This document shows, in pieces, positions 53,251 through 62,705 of a stretch of 64,000 nt of DNA. Numbering within the stretch: position 1 is the stretch's first letter; each line of letters begins with the position of its first letter. Location of the stretch: NCBI GenBank assembly GCA_963843525.1, contig CAWJKM010000003.1, positions 682,001 through 746,000 on the forward strand, in the 5' to 3' direction. The position numbers and the translations under genes were made by a program. Below the pieces are notes generated by a model. That model was not told where the DNA came from, made no database searches, and saw only the letters and a program-made list of their open reading frames with translations. The stretch is from DATJPR01 sp963843525 (GTDB lineage Bacteria; Bacteroidota; Ignavibacteria; UBA10030; UBA6906).

Positions 53251-54457
53251 GGAATACTCGAAAGTGGTCGGCCAGGGTGACATTGATGACCTCCGGCTGA
53301 TGGCGAAACACCTGGAGGGCCGGACAATCCAGAACATCAATTCCACCGCCGTCGGCGGCGGGGTTGCGGAAATCCTGAGCCGGATGATCCCGCTGATGCA
53401 GGAGCTCGGCGTCAGGGCACGGTGGGATGTGATCAAGGGGGATGAGAAGTTTTTTGTGATCACGAAGAAATTTCATAACGCCCTTCACGGAGTTCCGGTC
53501 GACATCACGCAGGAGGAGTTCGATTATTTTCTCGAAGTGAACCGGGACAACGCCTCCACAATGGAGTTCGCGGAAATGGTCTTTGTCCACGATCCGCAGC
53601 CTGTGGCATTGATTGAATTCCGGCCGCATGCCGGGGGGCACTGGGCGTGGCGGTGCCACATCGATTTCTCCCGGCCGAACAGGAGACTCTGGCACTTCCT
53701 CGAACAATACGTCAGCAAATACGAGGCCGCAGTGTTTTCTGCCCCGGCATTTGCCCGTGCGCTGAAGATCCCCCAGGTGCTGATTTCACCGTCGATCGAC
53801 CCGCTGAGCGAAAAGAACCGCGATCTCCCCGAATCCGAAGTCAATGCCGTGTTCGAGCGGTACGGGATCGACCGATCGCGGCCGGTGGTCACGCAAATCT
53901 CCCGCTTCGATTACCTTAAGGATCCGGTGGGCGTGATCAAGGCGTACCGCGCGGCCCGGCGCAGGGTTGACTGTCAGCTGGTCCTCGCAGGCGGCGGGGC
54001 GGTGGATGACCCCGAAGGGCCGGCGATCATGGCACAGGTGCAGGCCGAGTCGGAGAAAGACCCCGACATCCACGTCTTGTTCCTCCCGCCGTCGAGCGAT
54101 CTGGTGATCAATGCCCTCCAGCGCGGCTCAACAATCGTTCTTCAGAAATCGTTGCGCGAAGGGTTCGGACTTACCGTTGCGGAGGCGCTCTGGAAGAGAC
54201 GTCCGGTTATCGCCAGCGCTGTCGGCGGAATACCGCTGCAGATTGCCCACCGGTATTCGGGCATTCTGACCCACTCCATCGACGGGACAGCACACTGGAT
54301 CAAACAACTGATCAATGAGCCCGACTTTGCCGCCCGATTGGGCGAAAACGGGCGCGCGAATATCCTGAACAACTATCTCATCACACGCCATATCAAGGAT
54401 TATCTGCTGCTGTTCCTCTCGACGATTCATTCGGGCGACCTTGTGCACCTTACCTGA
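53237..54457 (+). CDS. treT: GT4 glycosyltransferase, trehalose synthase TreT-like
   Basis: 406 residues, the TreT length. INSTAVGGGVAEILSRMIPLM at the N-terminus is the nucleotide-binding/entry loop of TreT enzymes; HDPQPVALI and HAGGHWAWRCHIDFS are family hallmarks. The C-terminal Rossmann half has ISRFDYLKDPVGVIKAYR and REGFGLTVAEALWKRRPV with the GT4 EX7E motif. TreT joins glucose from a nucleotide sugar to glucose to give trehalose. Next to a bifunctional TPS/TPP, it may instead act as a partner subunit, as reported for the glycosyltransferase in the Thermoproteus tenax trehalose operon. The frame overlaps the upstream gene by 14 bases. Confidence 0.88.
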   Translation: MIPIEEYSKVVGQGDIDDLRLMAKHLEGRTIQNINSTAVGGGVAEILSRMIPLMQELGVRARWDVIKGDEKFFVITKKFHNALHGVPVDITQEEFDYFLEVNRDNASTMEFAEMVFVHDPQPVALIEFRPHAGGHWAWRCHIDFSRPNRRLWHFLEQYVSKYEAAVFSAPAFARALKIPQVLISPSIDPLSEKNRDLPESEVNAVFERYGIDRSRPVVTQISRFDYLKDPVGVIKAYRAARRRVDCQLVLAGGGAVDDPEGPAIMAQVQAESEKDPDIHVLFLPPSSDLVINALQRGSTIVLQKSLREGFGLTVAEALWKRRPVIASAVGGIPLQIAHRYSGILTHSIDGTAHWIKQLINEPDFAARLGENGRANILNNYLITRHIKDYLLLFLSTIHSGDLVHLT

Positions 54458-54482
54458 ATCCGGGGAATAAGGAAGACACGGC

Positions 54483-56768
54483 ATGACAACAACACCCCTT
54501 AATAAACGACGATTGCTCGTCGTGGCGAATCGCCTCCCGTTCTCAGTCGTGAAGAACGAAGAGCGCTACGAGTGGAGGGAAAGCACGGGCGGGGTGGTGA
54601 CCGGTCTGGCTTCCTACCTTGCGACAGTGGGTAAATCCCCCGATGCTCCTGGCGAGTGGGTGTGGGTGGGATGGCCGGGAGGAACCGTGCCGGAGACGAT
54701 GCGGGAGGAAATGAACGCGCGCGCCCTGAAGGAATTCCGCTCCATCCCGGTATTCCTGTCCGGAGATGAGATGGAAAAATTCTACCACGGGTTCTGCAAC
54801 CGGACCATCTGGCCGCTCTTCCATTATTTCACCACCCTCACGCAGTACCGGGACGAATTCTGGAAGCAATACGTCCATGTGAACAGACTGTTCTGCGATG
54901 CGGTCGCGGCGAATCTCCGTGAGGGGGATATCATCTGGGTCCACGACTATCACCTGATGCTGCTCCCGGGGATGTTGCGAGAGGTGGTCGGGAACACGCC
55001 GATTTCCTTCTTTCTCCATATTCCCTTCCCCTCCTTCGAGGTGTTCCGCCTCCTCCCGGTGCAATGGCGGCGGGAAATCCTTGCCGGAATGCTCGGAGCC
55101 GATCTTGTGGGGTTCCATACATTCGAGTATACGCAACACTTCCTCCAGTCGGTCCTGCGCGTTCTCGGCCATGACAACCAGTTCGGGACACTCTTTCTCC
55201 CCCAGGGGATCGTGAAGATCGATACATTCCCCATGGGGATCGACTACGAGCGATTCGCATCGGGGGTGGATGCTCCGGGGACGATACAAGAGCGGCAGGC
55301 ACTTGAACCGATGTTGAGGAGGAGAAAACTCGTCGTTTCCGTGGATCGCCTTGATTACACCAAGGGGATTCTGAGCCGGCTCGAAGCGTTCGAGCTCTTG
55401 CTGGAGAAACACCCTGAATACCGTGAGAACGTGGTTATGGCCATGGTCGTGGTCCCCTCGCGGGTAGTTGTCGACAAGTATGAAGAGATGAAGAAGCAGA
55501 TCGAAGAGTACGTGGGGAAGGTCAACGGGCGCTTTGGCAATCTGGGGTGGACCCCCGTGAGTTACCAGTACCGGCAGCTCTCGTTCGAACCGCTGGTAGC
55601 GCTGTACAGTCTTGCAGACGTTGCTCTCGTGACGCCCTTGCGGGACGGCATGAACCTGGTCGCGAAGGAGTATGTCGCGACGCGCAGGAACGGCAATGGA
55701 GTCCTGATCCTCAGTGAGATGGCGGGCGCAGTGAAAGAGCTTGGCGAAGCCGTGGTGATTAATCCGAATACCCCCGGAGAAATCGCGACTGCGATGCATG
55801 AAGCGCTGGAGATGTCGGAGGAAGAACAGCGGCGGCGGATGCAGATCATGCAGGGCCGCCTGCAGCGGTATACGGTCAGCCGCTGGGCGTCCGACATCGT
55901 CGGTCAACTGCTGACCACTGCGCAGGAGCAGAAGACGTTTCTTGCCAAGATCTTTTCGAAAGAAATGCTCCCGAAACTGTTAACCCAGTACGATCAGGCG
56001 ACCAATCGCCTCTTGCTGCTGGATTATGACGGGACTCTCGTGCCATTTTCCCGGCGACCCTCGCAGGCTGCCCCTCCGCGAGATGTGATCGGTCTGCTGG
56101 AAACGCTGGCCAACGTCCCCGAAAATACCGTGGCAATCGTCAGCGGACGGGACCGCGCGACGCTCGACAAGTGGTTGGGGGCCCTCCCCATTCACCTCGT
56201 CGCGGAGCATGGCGTCTGGGTTCGCGAATCGGGAGAACCATGGCGCATGCTGAAGAAGCAATCCGTCGAATGGAAATTCCAGATCCGCCCCATCCTGGAT
56301 CGGTATGTGGACAGACTTCCGGGTGCGTTTGTGGAAGAAAAAGAATTCTCGCTTGTCTGGCATTACCGCGCCGCCGATCCGGAACAGAGCGAACTGCTCG
56401 TGGGAGAGCTGAAGGATCACCTTGTCTCCCTCACGGCGAACCTCGATCTGCAGGTGTTACAGGGGAACAAAGTCGTGGAAATCCGGCTTGCCGGGGTCAA
56501 TAAGGGGACCGCAGCCCTGCAATGGATGGCGGAAGGTCCACCGGGGTTCATTCTCGCCATCGGTGACGACTGGACCGACGAAGATCTCTTCGCCGTCCTT
56601 CCGGAACATGCCTGGTCTCTCCGCGTCGGCATCACCAGTACACGCGCCCGGTTCAATATCCGTGGCACCGGAGATGCGCTCCGTATTCTGCAGGCGATCG
56701 CCGCAGTCGAGACAGAAGGTACGCCTCTGGAGGCAGTGGGTGGGAGAGCGGGGAGGAAACATGGTTAA
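54483..56768 (+). CDS. Bifunctional trehalose-6-phosphate synthase/phosphatase (OtsA-OtsB fusion)
   Basis: 761 residues. Residues 1-475 are a GT20 synthase: VVANRLPFSV, STGGVVTGL, VHDYHLMLLPGMLR, FPMGIDYERF, VDRLDYTKGI and LRDGMNLVAKEYVATR. Residues about 505-745 are a HAD-type phosphatase: LDYDGTLVPFSRRPSQA with Asp514 and Asp516, VSGRDRATL, and GDDWTDEDLFAVL. Together they make trehalose from UDP-glucose and glucose 6-phosphate via trehalose 6-phosphate. Both active sites appear complete. A two-domain fusion is the rule in eukaryotes and occurs in some bacteria and Thermoproteus. It closes the mscS-DUF5752-treT operon. Confidence 0.95.
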   Translation: MTTTPLNKRRLLVVANRLPFSVVKNEERYEWRESTGGVVTGLASYLATVGKSPDAPGEWVWVGWPGGTVPETMREEMNARALKEFRSIPVFLSGDEMEKFYHGFCNRTIWPLFHYFTTLTQYRDEFWKQYVHVNRLFCDAVAANLREGDIIWVHDYHLMLLPGMLREVVGNTPISFFLHIPFPSFEVFRLLPVQWRREILAGMLGADLVGFHTFEYTQHFLQSVLRVLGHDNQFGTLFLPQGIVKIDTFPMGIDYERFASGVDAPGTIQERQALEPMLRRRKLVVSVDRLDYTKGILSRLEAFELLLEKHPEYRENVVMAMVVVPSRVVVDKYEEMKKQIEEYVGKVNGRFGNLGWTPVSYQYRQLSFEPLVALYSLADVALVTPLRDGMNLVAKEYVATRRNGNGVLILSEMAGAVKELGEAVVINPNTPGEIATAMHEALEMSEEEQRRRMQIMQGRLQRYTVSRWASDIVGQLLTTAQEQKTFLAKIFSKEMLPKLLTQYDQATNRLLLLDYDGTLVPFSRRPSQAAPPRDVIGLLETLANVPENTVAIVSGRDRATLDKWLGALPIHLVAEHGVWVRESGEPWRMLKKQSVEWKFQIRPILDRYVDRLPGAFVEEKEFSLVWHYRAADPEQSELLVGELKDHLVSLTANLDLQVLQGNKVVEIRLAGVNKGTAALQWMAEGPPGFILAIGDDWTDEDLFAVLPEHAWSLRVGITSTRARFNIRGTGDALRILQAIAAVETEGTPLEAVGGRAGRKHG

Positions 56769-56790
56769 GCAATTGAGTAGGATGGAGGAA

Positions 56791-56846
56791 GAAGGCAGCA
56801 GAAAGCAAGGTATGCAGTATGCAGTAGGCAGTAGGCAGAATGATGG
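56791..56846. repeat. Degenerate 7-bp tandem repeat array E
   Basis: Units GAAGGCA, GCAGAAA, GCAAGGT, ATGCAGT, ATGCAGT, AGGCAGT, AGGCAGA follow the end of the trehalose operon. The words TGCAGT and AGGCAGT are the reverse complements of those in array B (ACTGCAT, ACTGCCT). It sits between the trehalose and sensor-kinase genes. Confidence 0.75.
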
Positions 56847-56876
56847 CAAAGTCCCCTCCCCCTTTCCCGGATCGCA

Positions 56877-59822
56877 ATGGCTCGGGCTTGTTCTTTTCCT
56901 TTCGGTTGTTTCTCCCGGCGCCGGGTCGACCGGCCGGCGCATCGCTCCGCTCTTTCTCTCATGATGGTCCTGGTACTTTTCTCTTCTCCTGTCCTGTTTG
57001 CGCAAGCACTTCTCCTGAAAGATTATAGCACGGAAGACGGGCTTCCGGACAGCCGAGTTGCTCCGCTTCTCCAGGACCGGGAAGGATATCTCTGGTTCTG
57101 TACGCAAGCCGGCCTCACGCGGTACGACGGCAATGAATTTCTGAATTTCGGTCCGGCACACGAGATCCCGGGAATCTTTGGAAGATCGATCCTTCAGGAT
57201 CATGCCGGCGCGATCTGGTTTGCGTACAGCGGTTTTCGCTCCGGAGGGTTGACCCGATACTGGAACGGTCGGAAAGACACCATCGATCTCCCTCCCGGAA
57301 CGCAGCCGAACGAGATCGTGGAGGATGCCGGCGGAAACATCTGGGTGGCTTCGAATATCGGCTTCCAGGAGATCCGCTTCGAAGATTCTCTCCGGACCGC
57401 GTGGACCATCCGTCCACCCATCGACAGCGCAGTGTCCGCAGCCTTTGTGAGCCGGAACGGAGATCTGTATTTCGCCGACAAGCAGGGTCTCTCTCTGCTC
57501 CGCGGGCATGACGTGATACCTCTCTATCAAGCACCCGCCGGATCAGGCTCCAACTGGCATGTCAGGCCGTACTCCTTCTACGAGACCACTGACGGCGATT
57601 TATGGTTTGGCGGGTACTATGACGCATACCGAATACAGAAAGGCCGCCTTCAGAGATTCGGACCCGATGAAGGAATCCCGGACAGGGGAGTCTGGTGCTT
57701 CAACCAGGACGAGAACGGCAATTTGTTTGCCGGGACGATGAATGGCCTTTATCGGATTCGCGACGGGGGAGGCAAGGTGGTGTTCGAGAAGGAGCCCTCC
57801 TTTGGCGATGCGGTCGTCTACGATATGCTCCGGGACAGGGAAGGGAATTTGTGGTTTGCCAGCGCGCCCGGACTCCGGCGGCTCCTCCGTCTTGGAACGG
57901 TGGTCCCGTTCAAAGGTGAAGAGGTCCTTGCCGCCGCAGGCGTGGGACCCATTCAGAACGACGCTGACGGGGCAGTCTATTTCGGCTCGAGAAACACCGG
58001 CCTCTATACCTATCGCGATGCGACGGTGCTGCCCCCGGTTGTTCCTCTCCCCACCCATGCGTTGACGGTGACGGCAGTGGCCCCGGACGGCGGGAACAAT
58101 TCCTGGGTCGGTCTCTGGCGTGGCGGCGTCGTACACCTGTGGAATGGTCACCGGCGGGCGTTCACGACAGCGGACGGGCTCCCTTCCGACGGTGTCCATT
58201 GTGTCATGAAAACCCGGAAGGGTACCGTGATCGTCGGAACGGCGGCGGGCGCGTGCATGATCGACACCCAGAGCAGGCTGAAGCGTTTCGACGACCCACA
58301 GATCTCGGGGAGAACCATCTTCGATGTCAAGGAAGGTACGGACGATACACTCTGGTTCGGAACGGACGATGGCGTGAGGGAAGGAGTCCTGAAGGAGGAT
58401 TCGCTTCTTGCACCCGTCACGATTCCCGCAACTGAGGGACTGACCGGGAAATTCGTTTACGCCGTCCTTGTGGATTCCCGTCGACGGGTCTGGTTCGGGA
58501 CCGACGGGAGTGGCGTCATCGTCCTTGATCGGGGGAGGTATTCAAAGATCACGACGGAAGACGGGCTCGTGAGCGATCGCGTCTTTGCGCTGGCCGAGGA
58601 TTCTGTCGGGAATGTCTGGGTGGGGACCGCGGCGGGATTGAGCTGCTGCAGCGGCCGGTGCGTCAGGAGTCTGACCTATGCCCAGGGGTTCGGCGAGATC
58701 GGCATGCACGGACTCCTCACGGATCGACGAGGTGATCTCTGGGTGAGCTGCGTTCCGGGCGTGAAGAAGCTCAGGCCGGCGCACGTCATGGCCAGCACCC
58801 TCCCTCCCTCGTTGTCTCTCACCGATGTGACCGTTGACGGAACTCACCTTGATCTGCGCCACGACCAGGAGTTGAGGCCCGACCCTGCCATCATCATCTT
58901 CCGTTTTGCGGCGCTGAGCTACACGGACGAAAGGAACGTCCGGTACCGGTATTCCCTGGATGGGTTTGACAGGGATTGGTCACCCCCGGTGACAAGCCGG
59001 GAGGTCCGTTACACGCACCTTCCCCCGGGGCACTACCGGTTTCGCCTGATTGCGCGGAGCGGCGACGGGGTGTGGAGTCCCGCGCCGGAGGAATATGCGT
59101 TTGCGATTCTCCCCCCCTTCTGGACACGATGGTGGTTCGTGAGTGCGACTCTTCTTCTTATCGGTGCGTCATTGTACGGAGGATACCGGTACCGGTTGAA
59201 CAGAATTCTCCAGCTACAGCAAACCAGAAACCGCATTGCCATGGACCTCCATGATGATGTCGGATCGTCCTTGACACGCATTTCGGTGATGACCGAGGTG
59301 GCCCGCCGGAAAGCCGGGGAGGGAGACGGCGAGACGACGGAGTACCTCTCGCATATCGGAGAGATCGCGCGGAGTATCATTGACAGCCTGGGTGATATTG
59401 TGTGGACTGTCGATCCAAGCCATGATGATCTGCAAGATGTGATCCGCCGGATCGTCCAATTCGGTGAAGAAGTCTGTGCAGCGCGGGGAATCGCTTTTGA
59501 GACCGATCTCAGCGGATCGTTCGATTCTGCGCGGTTGGAGCCGGAAAAGCGACGAGACATTTACCTGGTGTTCAAGGAGGGGATCAACAACATCGTCAAA
59601 CATTCCGGCGCAACCATTGCGCGGTTCCGGGTACGGCCGGGAAGAGGCACGGCGGTCCTGGAACTCCTTGACAATGGTTCGGGCATTCCCGGGGACGCCG
59701 AAGGCACGGGCCACGGACTCGTGAGCCTGAAAACGCGGGGCGAACGCGCCGGAACCCGTTTCTCGGTGGAGAGCAGGGAGGGGGAAGGGACACGAATCTC
59801 TCTGGAAATCAAAACCGGCTGA
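56877..59822 (+). CDS. Periplasmic-propeller hybrid sensor histidine kinase (Reg_prop, Y_Y_Y, HisKA_3)
   Basis: Up to 981 residues; ATG 56877 gives a basic n-region before the hydrophobic MMVLVLFSSPVLFAQA. ATG 56961 is an alternative start; neither has a clear Shine-Dalgarno sequence. After the signal come two seven-bladed propellers of Reg_prop repeats (YSTEDGLPDSRV, DREGYLWFCTQAGLTRYDG, repeated DGxLWFG-type units). A Y_Y_Y domain (YRYSLDGFDRDWSPP) leads to one membrane helix (WFVSATLLLIGASLYGG). The cytoplasmic HisKA_3 box is DLHDDVGSSLTRI with the phospho-acceptor His, and the HATPase has EGINNIVKHSG and DNGSGIP. In gut Bacteroidota such proteins sense oligosaccharides. There is no fused regulator; the NarL-type gene 43 bases downstream is the partner. 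Confidence 0.92.
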   Translation: MARACSFPFGCFSRRRVDRPAHRSALSLMMVLVLFSSPVLFAQALLLKDYSTEDGLPDSRVAPLLQDREGYLWFCTQAGLTRYDGNEFLNFGPAHEIPGIFGRSILQDHAGAIWFAYSGFRSGGLTRYWNGRKDTIDLPPGTQPNEIVEDAGGNIWVASNIGFQEIRFEDSLRTAWTIRPPIDSAVSAAFVSRNGDLYFADKQGLSLLRGHDVIPLYQAPAGSGSNWHVRPYSFYETTDGDLWFGGYYDAYRIQKGRLQRFGPDEGIPDRGVWCFNQDENGNLFAGTMNGLYRIRDGGGKVVFEKEPSFGDAVVYDMLRDREGNLWFASAPGLRRLLRLGTVVPFKGEEVLAAAGVGPIQNDADGAVYFGSRNTGLYTYRDATVLPPVVPLPTHALTVTAVAPDGGNNSWVGLWRGGVVHLWNGHRRAFTTADGLPSDGVHCVMKTRKGTVIVGTAAGACMIDTQSRLKRFDDPQISGRTIFDVKEGTDDTLWFGTDDGVREGVLKEDSLLAPVTIPATEGLTGKFVYAVLVDSRRRVWFGTDGSGVIVLDRGRYSKITTEDGLVSDRVFALAEDSVGNVWVGTAAGLSCCSGRCVRSLTYAQGFGEIGMHGLLTDRRGDLWVSCVPGVKKLRPAHVMASTLPPSLSLTDVTVDGTHLDLRHDQELRPDPAIIIFRFAALSYTDERNVRYRYSLDGFDRDWSPPVTSREVRYTHLPPGHYRFRLIARSGDGVWSPAPEEYAFAILPPFWTRWWFVSATLLLIGASLYGGYRYRLNRILQLQQTRNRIAMDLHDDVGSSLTRISVMTEVARRKAGEGDGETTEYLSHIGEIARSIIDSLGDIVWTVDPSHDDLQDVIRRIVQFGEEVCAARGIAFETDLSGSFDSARLEPEKRRDIYLVFKEGINNIVKHSGATIARFRVRPGRGTAVLELLDNGSGIPGDAEGTGHGLVSLKTRGERAGTRFSVESREGEGTRISLEIKTG

Positions 59823-59865
59823 ATATGCGGTTGCGGGGTGCACGAAGGAACCCTATATTCCGGAC

Positions 59866-60510
59866 ATGAATCCAGCCCATGTCATATCCGTGGCTCTCAT
59901 CGAAGATGAAAAGGAGGTCCGTCAGGGGCTTTCCTTCATCCTCAATCATACGGAGGGATTCCGTTGTATCGCCGACTTCAAATCCTATGAGGACGCCCTC
60001 GCGACGCTGACGTCGGCGCCGGACGTCCTGCTTTCCGACATCGGCCTCCCGGGGATGCAGGGAGATGAGGGGGCAAGACGCTTTAAAGAGAGATTCCCTT
60101 CCGCTGCCATTGTCATGCTGACCGTCCACGGAGATGACGATCGCATTTTCCGGTCCATCTGTGCCGGCGCAACGGGGTACATTCTGAAGAAGGAGCCTCC
60201 TGCCAGAATCCTTGACGCGATACGAGAGGTATATTCAGGTGGTGCGAGTATGTCGTCGGAGACGGCGATGAGGGTCCTGAGCGCGTTCCGTGCGCTCGTT
60301 CCCAGGAAGAGCGAGAATGGGATCCTGACGAAGCGGGAAGAAGATGTGCTGGAGGAACTCGTGAAAGGGAACAGTTATAAATCGATTGCCGATCATCTCT
60401 TTCTCAGCGTCCATACCGTCCGTTTTCATATCCGATCGATCTACGAGAAGCTGCATGTGCATTCGAAGTCGGAAGCGGTGGCCAAGATCTTAAGAGAAAA
60501 GATGCTATGA
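59866..60510 (+). CDS. NarL/LuxR-family response regulator
   Basis: 214 residues. The receiver domain has acidic residues IEDEKE (Glu/Asp pocket) and phospho-acceptor Asp in VLLSDIGLPGMQGDE, then MLTVHGDD and YILKKEPP. The C-terminal GerE/LuxR helix-turn-helix reads LTKREEDVLEELVKGNSYKS and later LFLSVHTVRFHIRSIYEKL. It pairs with the propeller sensor kinase just upstream. Targets are unknown; the trehalose synthesis operon upstream and the trehalase gene downstream are the nearest candidates. Confidence 0.95.
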   Translation: MNPAHVISVALIEDEKEVRQGLSFILNHTEGFRCIADFKSYEDALATLTSAPDVLLSDIGLPGMQGDEGARRFKERFPSAAIVMLTVHGDDDRIFRSICAGATGYILKKEPPARILDAIREVYSGGASMSSETAMRVLSAFRALVPRKSENGILTKREEDVLEELVKGNSYKSIADHLFLSVHTVRFHIRSIYEKLHVHSKSEAVAKILREKML

Positions 60511-60592
60511 GTAAGAAGTAAGAAGAAGGAAGTAAGAAGAAAGATGGGGACAGGGAACAGTAGACAGTAGACAGTAGTCAGTGGACAGTGCA
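60510..60592. repeat. Degenerate 7-bp tandem repeat array F
   Basis: Units AGTAAGA, AGTAAGA, AGAAGGA, AGTAAGA, AGAAAGA, then CAGGGAA, CAGTAGA, CAGTAGA, CAGTAGT, CAGTGGA, CAGTGCA. It begins right at the stop of the response regulator gene and lies between convergent genes. The words are the reverse complements of array B and D units (TCTTACT, TCTACTG). Confidence 0.85.
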
Positions 60593-60617
60593 GCGAGGCA
60601 GATTTCTGTTCACAGGT

Positions 60618-62705
60618 TCAGTACATCGCCTCAGACTTCGTTACTATTCGGCTCTTCAGAGCCGCCCGAGCGTCATTCGGTTTCCAGCGGCTACTTTCTT
60701 TCGGCCCGCTAAATCTCCACTCCGGTGGAATCAGGCTGTTGAGCATCCTCCGATCTTCCGCGGTCAGATACGTCAGTCCCACCACGAACGACGCGTTAGT
60801 CCATCCGAACCCTTCGCGGGTGAGGTAGGAAAACTTCGTCCCGACGTTCCCGTACTCTGCGAATACCTGCGACGATCGGTCGACGACATCGTACTTCTCA
60901 GCAATCGTACCATTGTAATTCGCAGCGTTCACCGCGACGGTGTACAGCCAGCGAAACGCGAGATCGCGTGCAAGAGTATCGTACCCATAGTTTCTCAGTC
61001 CCTTCCACGTCAGCATCTGATGTGGCGCCCATCCGAACGGGTAGTCCCATTGCGTCTGCGGATGAGTATCGGTAATGGCCCCTCGCGATGATTCGGTCGA
61101 ACCGACGATTCCTCCGGGCATGGCAAGGAGAGGGAGCGCTGTACGAACAAGTCGTTCTGCTTGCTTCGGTGTTGCGACCCTGGCCCAGAGAGGGAAGAGC
61201 GTAGTCGCACTAACGTATGATATCTGCTTGCGCTGGACGATATCGTAGTCAAAGAACATCCCCCTTTCCTCATTCCACAGGTACTTCGTCAACAGCTGCT
61301 TTCTTTGCTTCGCGCGCGCTTCCCAGGGAGCACTCCGTTCCGTTGTTCCATCGTGCAGTGTCAATGTCCCGCCGAAAACGCTCCTGATCGTCTGCGCCAA
61401 ATCCGATTCGATCTTGTAGAGCAGGGAATTGAGGTCGACCGTGGCCAGTTCCGCACAGTCGTTGAGGAGCCGGTAGCTTGCGTCATGTCCGGACTCACGC
61501 ATGCTCCTGTCGTCGGTGAAGAACTTGTCGAGTTCTGCGTCATGAATGATCCCGGACTGATAGGCGTGTTCAAACTCTTGGGCAGTCATGTTGTGCCGCT
61601 TCGCATACGCTGTGAACACGGCATCGTACCTCCCGGGCTCGACCTCCGGCGGCGGGCCCAGGCCGGGATCGAAATACCGGCTCAGGCCAATGGATGTTTC
61701 ATGATCCTTGTTCGTCCAGACATCTTTGTATTCGTGAATCGCCGCTTCCATCGCCCGGGCGAGCCACTGCTTCGAATGCGCGTTCTGCGGCAGACGCTCA
61801 TACACCGCCAACGCCATTGACGTCAGGAACGGCGGCTGGGATCGGGTAAGGTAGTAGGTGCGATTGGCGTTCAGGATCTTCCCGTACTGTTCGATCTCAT
61901 ACACGAAATTGTCGACCATCGACTTCGCAAGGTTGACCTTGCCGTCCTCCAGCAGTCCGAGCGAGATGAAGTAACTGTCCCACCCATACATCTCATTGAA
62001 CCTGCCGCCGGGGACCACGAACGGCACGCCGGAAATGGTCCCGTCAGGCTCGCGTTGGAGCTTGAGACTCAGGATCCCGTGTCTGCCGTTGAGGCTTTTG
62101 ACGTACTGCGGGGTCACGTTCCTGGGGAGCACGACTACCTTCATTGCCAGCGCGGGATTATCCCGGGCGATCCCCGAGAAATACGCGGCCGCCAGGGAGT
62201 CGTCGGGCGGGACATAGACGTAGTGCAGTCCATCGACACTCCTCGTTTTCTCGTCCTTGATCATGGTCGCCAATCCGCCGGCGTCGATTCTTCTCGTCAA
62301 TCCGGCCCAGTAGTACGCTTTGATCGATTGCGCGATGTGGTCCGCGGGCGGGACGAACAGATCATCGAGGCCGAAAGAGATCGTGTCCTTCCCTGCGTCT
62401 TCCGCGCGTTTCAGCAGGGCAAGAAGATTCGCCAGGTGATAGGTGCCGGACACTTCGTAGCGGCCGCCTCTCTCGGAAGGGAACCAAAACCGCTTGTCAC
62501 CCCGCAGCGTCCCCGCGATATGGGGGTCGTCGATGGTGATTCTCTTGTCCCCGTCCGTGTCTTCATCCCGAATCAGGGAGTCGAGAGCCGGGCGAACGAC
62601 CACCCGCGCCCGCACCTGTGAAAGAGCAGAAGCGGGGAGAAACAACCCTGCCATCATCCCGAGCAAAAGGAGGAGTGAGAGCAGGGAAGCCGATCTTCGA
62701 CGCAT
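60618..62705 (-). CDS. Trehalase, glycoside hydrolase family 37, secreted
   Basis: 695 residues from ATG 62705, with AGGAG upstream. A signal peptide (SLLSLLLLLGMMAGLFLPASA) predicts export. Both GH37 signatures are present: PGGRFNEMYGWDSYF and QWDYPFGWAPHQ. Near the N-terminus, DEDTDGDKRITIDD resembles the calcium-binding segment of fungal neutral trehalases rather than bacterial TreA. It splits trehalose to two glucose. Export would let it use external trehalose or salvage trehalose lost through the MscS channel. Although 3.8 kb from the synthesis operon, it is separated only by the sensor/regulator pair, so they may be co-regulated. Confidence 0.93.
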   Translation of the reverse strand: MRRRSASLLSLLLLLGMMAGLFLPASALSQVRARVVVRPALDSLIRDEDTDGDKRITIDDPHIAGTLRGDKRFWFPSERGGRYEVSGTYHLANLLALLKRAEDAGKDTISFGLDDLFVPPADHIAQSIKAYYWAGLTRRIDAGGLATMIKDEKTRSVDGLHYVYVPPDDSLAAAYFSGIARDNPALAMKVVVLPRNVTPQYVKSLNGRHGILSLKLQREPDGTISGVPFVVPGGRFNEMYGWDSYFISLGLLEDGKVNLAKSMVDNFVYEIEQYGKILNANRTYYLTRSQPPFLTSMALAVYERLPQNAHSKQWLARAMEAAIHEYKDVWTNKDHETSIGLSRYFDPGLGPPPEVEPGRYDAVFTAYAKRHNMTAQEFEHAYQSGIIHDAELDKFFTDDRSMRESGHDASYRLLNDCAELATVDLNSLLYKIESDLAQTIRSVFGGTLTLHDGTTERSAPWEARAKQRKQLLTKYLWNEERGMFFDYDIVQRKQISYVSATTLFPLWARVATPKQAERLVRTALPLLAMPGGIVGSTESSRGAITDTHPQTQWDYPFGWAPHQMLTWKGLRNYGYDTLARDLAFRWLYTVAVNAANYNGTIAEKYDVVDRSSQVFAEYGNVGTKFSYLTREGFGWTNASFVVGLTYLTAEDRRMLNSLIPPEWRFSGPKESSRWKPNDARAALKSRIVTKSEAMY

